Shown piece by piece: positions 1 to 5,742 of a DNA stretch of 6,199 nucleotides. The translations under genes were made by a program, and so were the position numbers. Source of the DNA: Candidatus Woesearchaeota archaeon. GTDB lineage: Archaea; Nanobdellota; Nanobdellia; Woesearchaeales; UBA525. Position 1 is the stretch's first letter. Every line of letters begins with the position of its first letter. The DNA lies in the NCBI GenBank assembly GCA_013331575.1, contig DUGD01000094.1, positions 1 through 6,199 on the forward strand. The letters are read 5' to 3'. The notes under the pieces were generated by a model. The model searched no databases, was not told where the DNA came from, and saw only the letters and a list, made by a program, of their open reading frames with translations.

Positions 1-1425
1 AAGCAGACCCCCGCCGGTGTCAAGATCGTCGGTTCAGAGAAAGGCGGCGCGACCGTCATCACGATATTCAATCTCAACGGCGCCGATATCGCCATCGACG
101 TGAGCGCCGATCTCAATCTCACAGATTGCACCATAAGCAAAGTAACGAATATCACGCCGAGCGCGAACTCCGCGAGCACCGTCTTCAACGGCAAGGTGCC
201 TGCCAGCAGCATCGTGCAGATAGAGCTCCGCAATGCGATATCATGTCTCGCCCCGAATACCGGCGCAACCCCTGAGTGCAGTGTGCTCGCGGACTGCAAC
301 GACGACCCTGACAACGGTGGTGGAGCGGTGAACCCGGGCGTAGCAGAGGTGTGCGGCGACGGGATAGACAACAATTGCGATGGTGCGAAAGACGAGCAAC
401 CGTGCACTACAACAGGAGGGATTACGACTGTTCCTCCCGCCATTGAGTGCAACAACGACCTTGTCTGCGATGATGGTGAGGATCTATCGCGCTGCCGTGA
501 TTGCACCGCTGCGAACGAGGACTGCCCTACTGAATTCAAGAAGAACAGCACGGTCGGTAAGTATGATATCCTCGTGCGTTCCACGCCGAAGAACGAACCG
601 CAGATGGTCTTGAACGCATCAGATACCCAATTGTGCAAGCTCACGAACGGTGCTCCGATGATGTTCTTCAACAGGACGAACCCTGCGAACGGCATCATCT
701 TCAACAAGGACGGAGGGCAGATACTCTTCACCCGTTTCGACGATAGATGGCAATTCAAGAGCCAAGGGACGTTCTCCCAAGCGCTCAGGACGTGCTGGGG
801 CATCACTACTACTCATAAGACGGTCGATATCCACTTCACGAACGCACCGTCTTGTTTCGCCTCGACGAGCGAATGCCAGCAAGCGGGCGAGTACTGCGGC
901 CTGCGCAGCGATTGCTGCGATGATAGCGGAGAGTACATGTTTTTTGACTGCGAGCGGGTCGGCGGATCGCCGAGGCCTGTCTGCCTGATAACGCGGGTCG
1001 GCCCGCCGTGCTTCATCGCGGGAACGCCGGTGCTCACGCCGGACGGAGCGGTTCCTATCGAGCGCATCGCCATCGGAGATACAGTCGTTTCATACGACAC
1101 CGGAACCGACACTATCGTCCATGCGACGGTGTCGAATATCAAAGCTGATACATCGACCGAGTTCATCCTTATCACGCCGGAGGGAATGCCTCTCATCACC
1201 ACCACGCCGTTCCATCCTTTCTGGACGAGATCGGGATGGACGCACGCGGGAGATTTGACCGATGAAGATCACGTCTTCACGCTCAACGGTTGGCGGGCCA
1301 TACGTGTTGAGCGCAAGATCTCCGGACCCACTCCTGTCTACAATATTCACATCGATGATCCCGTGCATGATTTCTTCGCGGGCGATGTGCTCGTGCACAA
1401 CAAGGCAGAGATACAGATACCATAG
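1..1425 (+). CDS. C-terminal part of a cysteine-rich, metal-binding surface protein ending in a Hint autoprocessing domain (5' partial)
   Basis: The reading frame is open from base 1 to a TAG at 1423-1425, so the gene begins before the window. The GTG at 100 is internal, since coding-like sequence continues upstream of it. Domains by codon from the window edge: a beta-rich segment (about 1-85); a MopE-like calcium/copper-binding motif at about 93-135 (key parts DCNDD, PGVAEVCGDGIDNNCDG, DEQPC); a second Cys/Asp/Glu cluster at about 150-175 (ECNNDLVCDDGED, then RCRDC); a mixed region with LTNGAP; a Cys-rich knot at about 292-328 (CGLRSDCCDD); and a Hint domain at 337-467. The Hint domain shows CFIAGTPVLTPDG, IERIAIGD, TPFHPFW and VYNIHI...LVHN. 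The many cysteines and acidic metal motifs imply an extracellular protein; the signal peptide would lie outside the window. Metal binding and self-cleavage are known for these families; the substrate here is unknown. Hint identity is very sure, overall role is not. Confidence 0.9.
   Translation, partial: KQTPAGVKIVGSEKGGATVITIFNLNGADIAIDVSADLNLTDCTISKVTNITPSANSASTVFNGKVPASSIVQIELRNAISCLAPNTGATPECSVLADCNDDPDNGGGAVNPGVAEVCGDGIDNNCDGAKDEQPCTTTGGITTVPPAIECNNDLVCDDGEDLSRCRDCTAANEDCPTEFKKNSTVGKYDILVRSTPKNEPQMVLNASDTQLCKLTNGAPMMFFNRTNPANGIIFNKDGGQILFTRFDDRWQFKSQGTFSQALRTCWGITTTHKTVDIHFTNAPSCFASTSECQQAGEYCGLRSDCCDDSGEYMFFDCERVGGSPRPVCLITRVGPPCFIAGTPVLTPDGAVPIERIAIGDTVVSYDTGTDTIVHATVSNIKADTSTEFILITPEGMPLITTTPFHPFWTRSGWTHAGDLTDEDHVFTLNGWRAIRVERKISGPTPVYNIHIDDPVHDFFAGDVLVHNKAEIQIP
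277..405 (+). other. MopE-type metal-binding motif in the surface protein
   Basis: A Cys-Asp-rich stretch with DCNDD, a linker, PGVAEVCGDGIDNNCDG and DEQPC. This is the pattern of the putative metal-binding repeat of MopE-like proteins, common in secreted proteins of myxobacteria and several uncultured archaeal and bacterial groups. A single copy is visible here; more may lie upstream of the window. Confidence 0.8.
1009..1401 (+). other. Hint (hedgehog/intein) autoprocessing domain
   Basis: About 131 residues with all the usual Hint landmarks: first-position Cys in CFIAGTPVLT, IGDTV turn, block-B TPFH (histidine that assists N-S acyl shift), GW...AGDL, and a C-terminal block reading VYNIHI...FFAGDVLVHN. 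The residue after the terminal Asn is Lys, not Cys/Ser/Thr, and only KAEIQIP follows. By family knowledge this favours cleavage or hedgehog-like transfer rather than protein splicing. Two prolines immediately precede the Cys. Confidence 0.88.
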
Positions 1426-1555
1426 TGTCTTTCATCTACTGTCGATGACAATCATCTAGTGGAGTGTGGCTTTGTAGTGTCGGCGTCATTAGCGTCAGTG
1501 CCATGACATCCATTGCTGTTGCCGTTTTCCGTGTTTCTTCGTTACTTGAGTGATA

Positions 1556-1575
1556 CCTCGTGCTTCAGCTCGAGG
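1556..1575 (+). repeat. Hairpin 1 of a two-copy hairpin family
   Basis: CCTCGTGCTTCAGCTCGAGG folds as a 5-bp plus 2-bp stem interrupted by one T-T mismatch, with a TTCA loop. It is preceded by GATA, as is hairpin 2. Its 3' half (1567-1575) is also one arm of the long-range stem, so the two structures exclude each other. Confidence 0.65.
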
Positions 1576-1677
1576 AGAGTCGCCTTGGAGTAGGTCAGAA
1601 AATCGGCCGATTCATGCAGGTCGATTTTCGTAACTGCTGCAAGGGACGAGCAGTAAATGCTCCGCGACTCTCGAGCT
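1567..1677 (+). repeat. Long-range inverted repeat enclosing two stem-loops
   Basis: The left arm (1567-1574 and 1578-1583, bulge 1575-1577) is complementary to the right arm 1664-1677, giving 14 pairs. It encloses GAAAATCG (1598-1605)/CGATTTTC (1622-1629) and ACTGCT (1633-1638)/AGCAGT (1649-1654). This nesting is much more than expected by chance in 110 bases, though I have not computed a probability or energy. Confidence 0.6.
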
Positions 1678-1690
1678 TTGCGAGGAGATA

Positions 1691-1710
1691 CCCCGGGCTT
1701 TAGCCCGGGG
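1691..1710 (+). repeat. Hairpin 2: perfect GC-rich palindrome with TTTA loop
   Basis: CCCCGGGCTTTAGCCCGGGG is an 8-bp perfect stem with a TTTA loop (9 bp if the T-A pair closes a TT loop). It shares the consensus GATACCyCGkGCTTyAGCyCGrGG with hairpin 1, 135 bases upstream. It is followed by TCATTCATTC, not a T-run, so it is not a classical intrinsic terminator. Confidence 0.75.
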
Positions 1711-1802
1711 TCATTCATTCTGAAAAACGCGTTATGCTATCTGTTTTCGTGATCGGTTTTTGCGGAGCGGATTGTCTCGTAGGACCCGTGGTACGTACTT
1801 GC

Positions 1803-1816
1803 GAAAGGAACTTAAG
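1803..1816 (+). promoter_or_regulatory. BRE/TATA-like promoter of the thiolation gene
   Basis: GAAAGG (BRE-like) at about 1803-1808 is followed by AACTTAAG at 1809-1816, centred about 25 nt before the ATG at 1838. The same spacing recurs before three other genes in the window and favours a leaderless transcript starting at or next to that ATG. An 8-bp palindrome GTACGTAC (1791-1798) sits just upstream and could be an operator, with no further support. Confidence 0.5.
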
Positions 1817-1837
1817 GACTGTGTCCCTTCCATGACC

Positions 1838-2791
1838 ATGCGCTGCGCACAATGCGAATCTACTGCCGTCATAGACGGTCCGCTACGCTGCGAAAAGCAT
1901 TTCCTCGAAGGTTTCGAGGAGTGTGTCCGCCGTACTATCGAAGAGCACGATCTCATACCATCAGACGGTCGTATAGCGGTCGCGGTGTCGGGAGGAAAGG
2001 ATTCTCTCGTGGTGCTCACGCTCCTGCACAAGTGGTTCGGCAAAGAGCGCATCGGCATCGGTGATGGCCTTGACAGTGTCTTCGGCGACGATCGCGTGGT
2101 GGCTATCGCCATCGATGAGGGTATCGACGGGTATCGTGATAGGACGCTCGATGAGGCGCGCCGCGTCTGTGCTGAGAACAATATCACTCTTATTGTGAGG
2201 TCGTTCGAGGATCTGGCCGGGCAACGGCTCGACGCGATCATCAAGAGAAAGGATGCGCACCCCTGTTCTGTGTGCGGCACGCTCCGCCGCAGGCTCCTCG
2301 CCGACGCGAGCAAGGGGTTCGCTGTGATAGCGACGGGTCACAACGCCGACGATGAATCGCAAGCAATTCTCATGAATCTCATCCGCGGCAACACGGAGCT
2401 CTTCGCCCGTCTCGGTCCATCGACGGGAACGCACGATGCCGGGTTCACGCGTCGCGTCAAGCCTCTGTATTTCTGCCCGGAACGCGAAGTGATGGCGTAT
2501 GCGTACATGAAGGGTTTCGCCCGCGGTTTCGAGGAGTGCCCGTATGCCGGGCAGAGCTACCGGCAGATAGTGCGCGACGCGCTTAACAGTTATGCGCAAT
2601 CACATCATGGCGTGAGGGATCGCCTGTTGCGCAGGTTCCTCGTGGCGAAATCGGCATTGTCGCGTGGCGGCGCAGGCGCCGTCATCCCCTGCCGTACATG
2701 CGGCGAACCATCGAGCTCGGGTGCGTGTAAGACGTGCGCCATACTGCGCGTGATCGGCGCCGGTTCCGACGACGGCGAGAAGCGCGCATGA
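1838..2791 (+). CDS. ttuA: TtuA/Ncs6-family tRNA 2-thiolation enzyme
   Basis: An adenylating PP-loop enzyme that, in this family, activates a tRNA uridine (U54 by TtuA or wobble U34 by Ncs6/NcsA) and replaces its 2-oxygen with sulfur from a ubiquitin-like carrier. It has 317 residues, normal for the family. Visible in order: N-terminal zinc finger C3, C6, C18, H21; PP-loop VSGGKDSL (S51-D55); cluster or catalytic cysteines C143 and C146 in PCSVCG and C234 in EECP, matching the [4Fe-4S] ligands of TtuA; ATGHNADDE at about 165-173; C-terminal zinc finger C285, C288, C297, C300. A short insertion (about residues 70-85, GIGDGLDS) precedes the second beta strand. The frame is open back to 1760, but the first zinc finger begins right after 1838 and the TATA spacing fits there; the ATG at 1832 is an alternative. 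Which uridine is modified cannot be told from sequence. No sulfur carrier gene is in the window. Confidence 0.93.
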   Translation: MRCAQCESTAVIDGPLRCEKHFLEGFEECVRRTIEEHDLIPSDGRIAVAVSGGKDSLVVLTLLHKWFGKERIGIGDGLDSVFGDDRVVAIAIDEGIDGYRDRTLDEARRVCAENNITLIVRSFEDLAGQRLDAIIKRKDAHPCSVCGTLRRRLLADASKGFAVIATGHNADDESQAILMNLIRGNTELFARLGPSTGTHDAGFTRRVKPLYFCPEREVMAYAYMKGFARGFEECPYAGQSYRQIVRDALNSYAQSHHGVRDRLLRRFLVAKSALSRGGAGAVIPCRTCGEPSSSGACKTCAILRVIGAGSDDGEKRA

Positions 2792-2846
2792 ATGCGCGTG
2801 CAGGATTCTTGAACGCCGAGGATACCTGCAGGCGACGCCTCTGCTT

Positions 2847-2862
2847 CAGAAAGGTTTTTGAA
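2847..2862 (+). promoter_or_regulatory. BRE/TATA-like promoter of the DoxX-like gene
   Basis: AGAAAGG followed by TTTTTGAA (2855-2862), centred about 25 nt before the ATG at 2884. It shares GAAAGG plus an AT-rich octamer at the same spacing with the promoter of the preceding gene. It supports 2884 as a leaderless start and independent transcription. Confidence 0.45.
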
Positions 2863-2883
2863 CAACCGATTCTGCGTAAGGGC

Positions 2884-3387
2884 ATGGCCTCTCATACACG
2901 CTTGGGTGATCGACTAGATGCATTCGACGCATGGCTTGTCGAAACTACAAAGCGAGTGGGGTTGCGTTACTTGCGCTATTCAGTCGCGATAGTCTTCATC
3001 TGGTTCGGTGCGCTCAAGATATTCGGCGTGAGCCCCGCGAACGCCATCGTCATCGGCACCGCGACGTGGTTCGATCCATCATGGTTCCTCCCTACGCTCG
3101 GTGTCTGGGAGGTCATCATCGGCGTCTGCTTCATCTATCCGCGCCTCGTGCGGCTCGGTATACTGATGATCATACCGCAGATGATAGGGACGTTCCTGCC
3201 ATTCATCGCATTGCCGCATCTCACCGTACAGGGCGGCAATATACTCACTCCGACGCTCGAGGGGCAGTATATCATCAAGAATTTCGTCATCATCTGCGCA
3301 GCGATGGTGATAGGCTCGCATGTGCGCGATGACCAGCGCAAAGCGGAACGGAAGACCGTCATCAGCGCGCTCAGGAAGAAGCGTTGA
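2884..3387 (+). CDS. DoxX/DUF417 (YkgB)-like four-helix membrane protein
   Basis: A 167-residue integral membrane protein. Predicted helices: about 29-48 (YLRYSVAIVFIWFGALKIFG), 68-86, 88-109 and 128-145, with a strongly basic tail (RKAERKTVISALRKKR). The RYS-IVFIWFGALK segment, the E-IIG motif in helix 2 and EGQYIIKNF before helix 4 fit the DoxX/DUF417 superfamily, whose biochemical role is largely unresolved (some members are linked to quinone oxidation or redox stress). Start choice: 2884 is backed by an AT-rich box at leaderless spacing. An alternative ATG at 2788 overlaps the upstream stop (ATGA) and would add 32 residues of Arg/Cys-rich, non-membrane sequence that looks less protein-like. 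It is followed by a convergent gene 65 bases away. Family assignment is likely; function unknown. Confidence 0.8.
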   Translation: MASHTRLGDRLDAFDAWLVETTKRVGLRYLRYSVAIVFIWFGALKIFGVSPANAIVIGTATWFDPSWFLPTLGVWEVIIGVCFIYPRLVRLGILMIIPQMIGTFLPFIALPHLTVQGGNILTPTLEGQYIIKNFVIICAAMVIGSHVRDDQRKAERKTVISALRKKR

Positions 3388-3393
3388 TTCGCG

Positions 3394-3417
3394 TTCTACT
3401 CTCTTCTACTCTCTATT
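3394..3417 (+). terminator. Pyrimidine-rich tract between convergent genes, possible termination region
   Basis: TTCTACTCTC occurs twice in tandem (3394-3403 and 3404-3413), followed by TATT, seven bases after the stop of the membrane-protein gene. Archaeal termination often occurs at U/C-rich stretches without a hairpin. The repeat is directly visible; the terminator role is inferred. Confidence 0.35.
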
Positions 3418-3452
3418 AGGGTTCTGCCGTTACCCCTCTGATGGTCTAAATT

Positions 3453-4136
3453 TCAGACATCGAGCAGGTTCTGCAGGTCGCGCCAAGGACGCATCTCGAG
3501 CGGCTCGGACGCACCGCTCACGACCATGACTCGCGGCGAGTATTTCTTGTAGAATAGGTTGTTCTGCCGCATGCGTCCCAGTACGACGGCCCGCGCTTGG
3601 TCGCCGAAGAGCAACTGCTTCGCGTCGATGAGAAGAGTCTTATCGCCCATGATGGCGTTCGCGATGAAGACTTGGTTGAGCCCGCTATTGCGATGATGGA
3701 TGAAATCATCGCGGCGTCCGCTTTCCATGTCGATGATATGCGTTACCCGTTTGTCCTCGAAGAGCTCAGGTCTCGCTGTGCCGATGACTGTCTTCGTCAC
3801 GCTCTTCGCGCGCGATACGTCCTGCTGGTTCGAGACGAGGATGGCGAATTCCGTGGTGATGTGGCGCGCAGGGTCATTGAGTCTTTCGACCTCTTTCGCG
3901 CGGCTCTTGAGAAGCGGATCCTTGAGTGTGTAACAGAGGATGAGATGCGTGATGCCGAGGCGTTCCGCCATATCGATGAGATGTGTTTCGTTGCCGTGCG
4001 GGAATACGACATCGGTATGCGCCGGAGAAACTGTCACGCCGTGCTTTGCGCTATCGCTTCGCGGCATCGTCTTTTGCACACCACTGCCGTTGTGCGCAGC
4101 ATGCGCAATCTTCGCCGTGTCTGTCGTCTTCGTCAT
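3453..4136 (-). CDS. rnp3: RNase P protein component 3 (Rpp30/p30 family)
   Basis: This is a protein subunit of archaeal RNase P, which with the RNA subunit and partner Pop5 helps mature tRNA 5' ends. It has 227 residues from the ATG at 4136, within the usual range. Landmarks: a family-typical first strand DVVFPHGNE (about 42-50), AERLGITHLIL, then FIHHRNSGLNQV (146-156) and the C-terminal signature VLGRMRQN (185-192) with EMRPWRDL (214-221), matching the R-SGLN-V and R-QN...EMR-p-DL pattern of Rpp30. The start is uncertain. Family homology begins at about residue 42, leaving a 41-residue low-complexity lead. Other candidates are ATG 4067, GTG 4037 and an upstream GTG at 4289, the last adding an Arg-rich stretch unlikely to be protein. 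No TATA box sits 26 nt before 4136, unlike the other genes; an SD-led minicistron ends there instead. Finding this gene is the main proof of an archaeal source. Confidence 0.87.
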   Translation of the reverse strand: MTKTTDTAKIAHAAHNGSGVQKTMPRSDSAKHGVTVSPAHTDVVFPHGNETHLIDMAERLGITHLILCYTLKDPLLKSRAKEVERLNDPARHITTEFAILVSNQQDVSRAKSVTKTVIGTARPELFEDKRVTHIIDMESGRRDDFIHHRNSGLNQVFIANAIMGDKTLLIDAKQLLFGDQARAVVLGRMRQNNLFYKKYSPRVMVVSGASEPLEMRPWRDLQNLLDV

Positions 4137-4163
4137 AGCGCAGTTCTCATCTGTCTTCCTCCC
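4133..4163 (-). promoter_or_regulatory. Shine-Dalgarno plus five-codon minicistron abutting the rnp3 start
   Basis: On the minus strand GGGAGG (4163-4158) lies seven bases before an ATG at 4150 that opens ATG AGA ACT GCG CTA TGA (MRTAL). Its stop overlaps the proposed rnp3 start as ATGA (4136-4133). The other genes here show no such strong SD. It could deliver ribosomes to rnp3 by termination-reinitiation, or be chance. Confidence 0.35.
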
Positions 4164-4306
4164 GCCCGCGTCCCTTCGCGTTCTATCTCCGCATTCCTTG
4201 CGGTGTCCGGCTCTCAGTTCTCCAGTCGATGCTGTTCGGACGCGCTCCGGACTCGTTACTCCAGGACGCTCCGCGGGTGCTCGTATCACTCAAGGATGCA
4301 GCATCA

Positions 4307-4317
4307 CCTTTAAAAGG
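4307..4317. promoter_or_regulatory. Near-palindromic TATA box between divergent rnp3 and pseudouridine synthase genes
   Basis: CCTTTAAAAGG is nearly its own reverse complement. Its core (4309-4316) is centred 26 nt before the ATG at 4339, ideal for a leaderless plus-strand transcript. Read on the minus strand it would place a transcript start near 4286-4289, giving rnp3 a leader of about 150 bases or the GTG start at 4289. The plus-strand role is well supported; the bidirectional role is inferred. Confidence 0.6.
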
Positions 4318-4338
4318 GATGCGCTCCCTCTGGCATGT

Positions 4339-5070
4339 ATGAGCCCCGAGGTACGATTACAGAAGGCCATCGCCGAGGCAGGAGTCTGTTCACGCAGGAA
4401 AGCGGAAGAGCTCATCCAGCACGGCCATGTGCGTGTGAATGGCGAACTCGCTAAAATAGGCATGAACGTGGATCCTTCGACGGATAAGATACTCGTCTCC
4501 GGGCAGTACCTGCGTCCCGAGAGCAAGGTCTATCTCATGCTCAACAAGCCTCGAGGGTATATCACGACCGCTACGGATCCTTACGGCCGCAAGCACGTCC
4601 TGCAGCTCATCCACGAGCCTCAACGGCTTTTCCCGGTCGGCAGGCTCGATCGCGACACCACCGGTCTCCTGCTCCTCACGAACGACGGCGAGTTCGCGAA
4701 CAAGATCATGCACCCCCGCTATGAGGTGAGCAAGACCTATGAGGCGACGCTCGACCGGCGCATCGAATCCGAAGACTTGGCGAGGATAAATTCCGGCGTC
4801 ATGATCGACGGTGTCATGGTGAAGTCGCATGCGGTCCGTGTCGCGCCGAAAGTGGTCCGTATCATCGTCCATACCGGCATGAACAAGGAGGTCAAGCGCA
4901 TCTTCAAGCGTATCGGCTACTGGGTCGAGGCGCTCCGTCGCACCGAGATACAAGGAGTGCACCTGTCCATGAAGGAGGGTAAGTACCGTCATCTCGTGCC
5001 GTCGGAGATAAAGAAACTCCTGGGCGATGGCGGCCGTCCTTCGCCGCAGCCCCGCCAGCGAAGTCGTTAA
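4339..5070 (+). CDS. RsuA/RluB/E/F-family rRNA pseudouridine synthase
   Basis: It converts a specific rRNA uridine to pseudouridine. It has 243 residues, normal for the family. An N-terminal S4 RNA-binding domain (about 4-52: RLQKAIAEAGVCSRRKAEELI, VRVNGE) is followed by the catalytic domain: NKPRGYI (69-75), the catalytic loop GRLDRDTTGLLLLTNDGE (101-118) with nucleophile D104, KTYEATL (132-138), and a C-terminal N-EVKRIFKRIGY-V-LRRTEI segment corresponding to the RQVRRM-like motif. A Pro/Arg/Gln tail ends the protein. The frame is open upstream to 3940, but the start at 4339 is fixed by the first family residues and the TATA box 26 nt before it. This is mostly a bacterial family; in an archaeon it suggests past transfer from bacteria. 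Small- versus large-subunit target cannot be decided. Confidence 0.94.
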   Translation: MSPEVRLQKAIAEAGVCSRRKAEELIQHGHVRVNGELAKIGMNVDPSTDKILVSGQYLRPESKVYLMLNKPRGYITTATDPYGRKHVLQLIHEPQRLFPVGRLDRDTTGLLLLTNDGEFANKIMHPRYEVSKTYEATLDRRIESEDLARINSGVMIDGVMVKSHAVRVAPKVVRIIVHTGMNKEVKRIFKRIGYWVEALRRTEIQGVHLSMKEGKYRHLVPSEIKKLLGDGGRPSPQPRQRSR

Positions 5071-5142
5071 GCGCAATACTCGCGACATTCTTTTCGAGAT
5101 ATTCTGCAGCGGTGTAGACTGCTATCAGGATGCTACTCGTCG

Positions 5143-5721
5143 TCAGTTTACTCGTTCTGGCGACACGCGGATTGCCTCATTGGTGTGCGGATCGCGCAGT
5201 CCTATCAACGCGTACAATTCCCTGCCTTTGTTGCGTGCGAGGAGTCTGTCGGATATGCCTACCATCATTATGTATCCTCTTCCTCGCGGAGTTTTGTAGA
5301 CGCTTCCATCGTCGTTGAATCCGCTGGTGCGGACTTTCCGCGGGTCGAATCCAGGACCTCTTGTCTGAATTGATAGATAGAGGTGGTCCTCGAAGAGCAT
5401 GCTGTATACGCGCGCTTTCTTTGCCGGGTCGTATTTGTGCGCGTGCTCTTCCGCGTTCATCAACGCTTCGTTGAGCACCATCGTGGCGCCGCTCGCGATC
5501 CCTTCTCCGACGAGGTGCTCCAAGTGCCGTTCGTATCGGGTTATGAACCGCTCTCTTTTCTCTTTCGACGCCGGAATATCGAACTTCCGCCATTCTACTA
5601 TCTTGCTTCGCGGATCGAAATGGTAGGGCGGTTTGTCCTTCGGTACGGGAAAGGCGTAGATAGAATCGTCGAAGTCATCTTGTGCGCTCTCTAACCGCGC
5701 TTCCAACGGCGTCTCGACCAT
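5143..5721 (-). CDS. GHKL ATPase-fold protein, RsbW/anti-sigma kinase-like (HATPase_c_2)
   Basis: 192 residues, cytosolic by composition. A variable N-terminal third (1-48, acidic then Pro-rich) leads into an ATPase fold: helix SKEKRERFITRYERHLEHL, N-box LNEALMNAEEHAHKYD (83-98, E85 and N89), strands VYSMLFEDHLYLSI, G1-like box TRGPGFDP (120-127), and GRGYIMMVGISDRL (147-160) as the G2/lid. This is the pattern of serine-kinase anti-sigma factors and related histidine-kinase-like ATPases. The Asp normally three residues before the second Gly of G1 (D-x-G-x-G) reads Thr120, so nucleotide binding may be altered. No anti-anti-sigma (STAS) partner is in the window and archaea lack sigma factors, so the substrate is unknown. 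It converges with the pseudouridine synthase gene (72-base gap). The ATG at 5721 is supported by a TATA box 25 nt upstream. Confidence 0.8.
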   Translation of the reverse strand: MVETPLEARLESAQDDFDDSIYAFPVPKDKPPYHFDPRSKIVEWRKFDIPASKEKRERFITRYERHLEHLVGEGIASGATMVLNEALMNAEEHAHKYDPAKKARVYSMLFEDHLYLSIQTRGPGFDPRKVRTSGFNDDGSVYKTPRGRGYIMMVGISDRLLARNKGRELYALIGLRDPHTNEAIRVSPERVN

Positions 5722-5742
5722 GCTGTTGGGAAGATGGCGGGA

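Larger units (their letters stand above)
1552..1715 (+). ncRNA. Candidate structured RNA or IS200/IS605 right-end-like (omega-RNA-like) element
   Basis: A non-coding segment unusually rich in complementary arms. The 5' hairpin is 1556-1575. A long-range stem pairs 1567-1574 plus 1578-1583 (three-base bulge 1575-1577) with 1664-1677. Inside it lie an 8-bp stem (1598-1605 with 1622-1629) and a 6-bp stem (1633-1638 with 1649-1654). The 3' hairpin is a perfect 20-mer at 1691-1710. The plus strand is assigned because both terminal hairpins carry a CTTYAG apex in that orientation, as in the subterminal palindromes of many IS200/IS605 right ends, where TnpB guide RNAs end. No tnpA or tnpB is visible nearby. 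Alternatives are a free-standing ncRNA, a 3' UTR structure of the Hint gene or a MITE. The base pairing is seen; the identity is inferred. Confidence 0.45.

Noticed and set aside
1426..1560. Possible TnpB C-terminal remnant (zinc-ribbon-like VECGFVV) before the structured region
   Set aside because: It is only the read-through frame of the Hint gene after its TAG, has a single Cys and no TnpB motifs, and stops after about 26 codons.
1571..1604. Similarity to RNase P RNA core (GAGGAAAGTC-like GAGGAGAGTC, then TCAGAAA)
   Set aside because: The other conserved RNase P RNA regions are absent and the segment is too short.
1691..1720. Hairpin 2 as an intrinsic terminator
   Set aside because: It is followed by TCATTCATTC rather than a T-run, and its sibling hairpin 1 lies upstream in the same structured block.
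4137..4289. N-terminal extension of rnp3 from GTG 4289
   Set aside because: The 51 residues are Arg/Gly/Thr-rich without family similarity; kept only as an alternative start or leader.
3597..4338. Long plus-strand frames opposite rnp3 and ahead of the pseudouridine synthase
   Set aside because: They are antisense shadows; the minus strand shows the clear Rpp30 signature and the plus frames have no family features until 4339.
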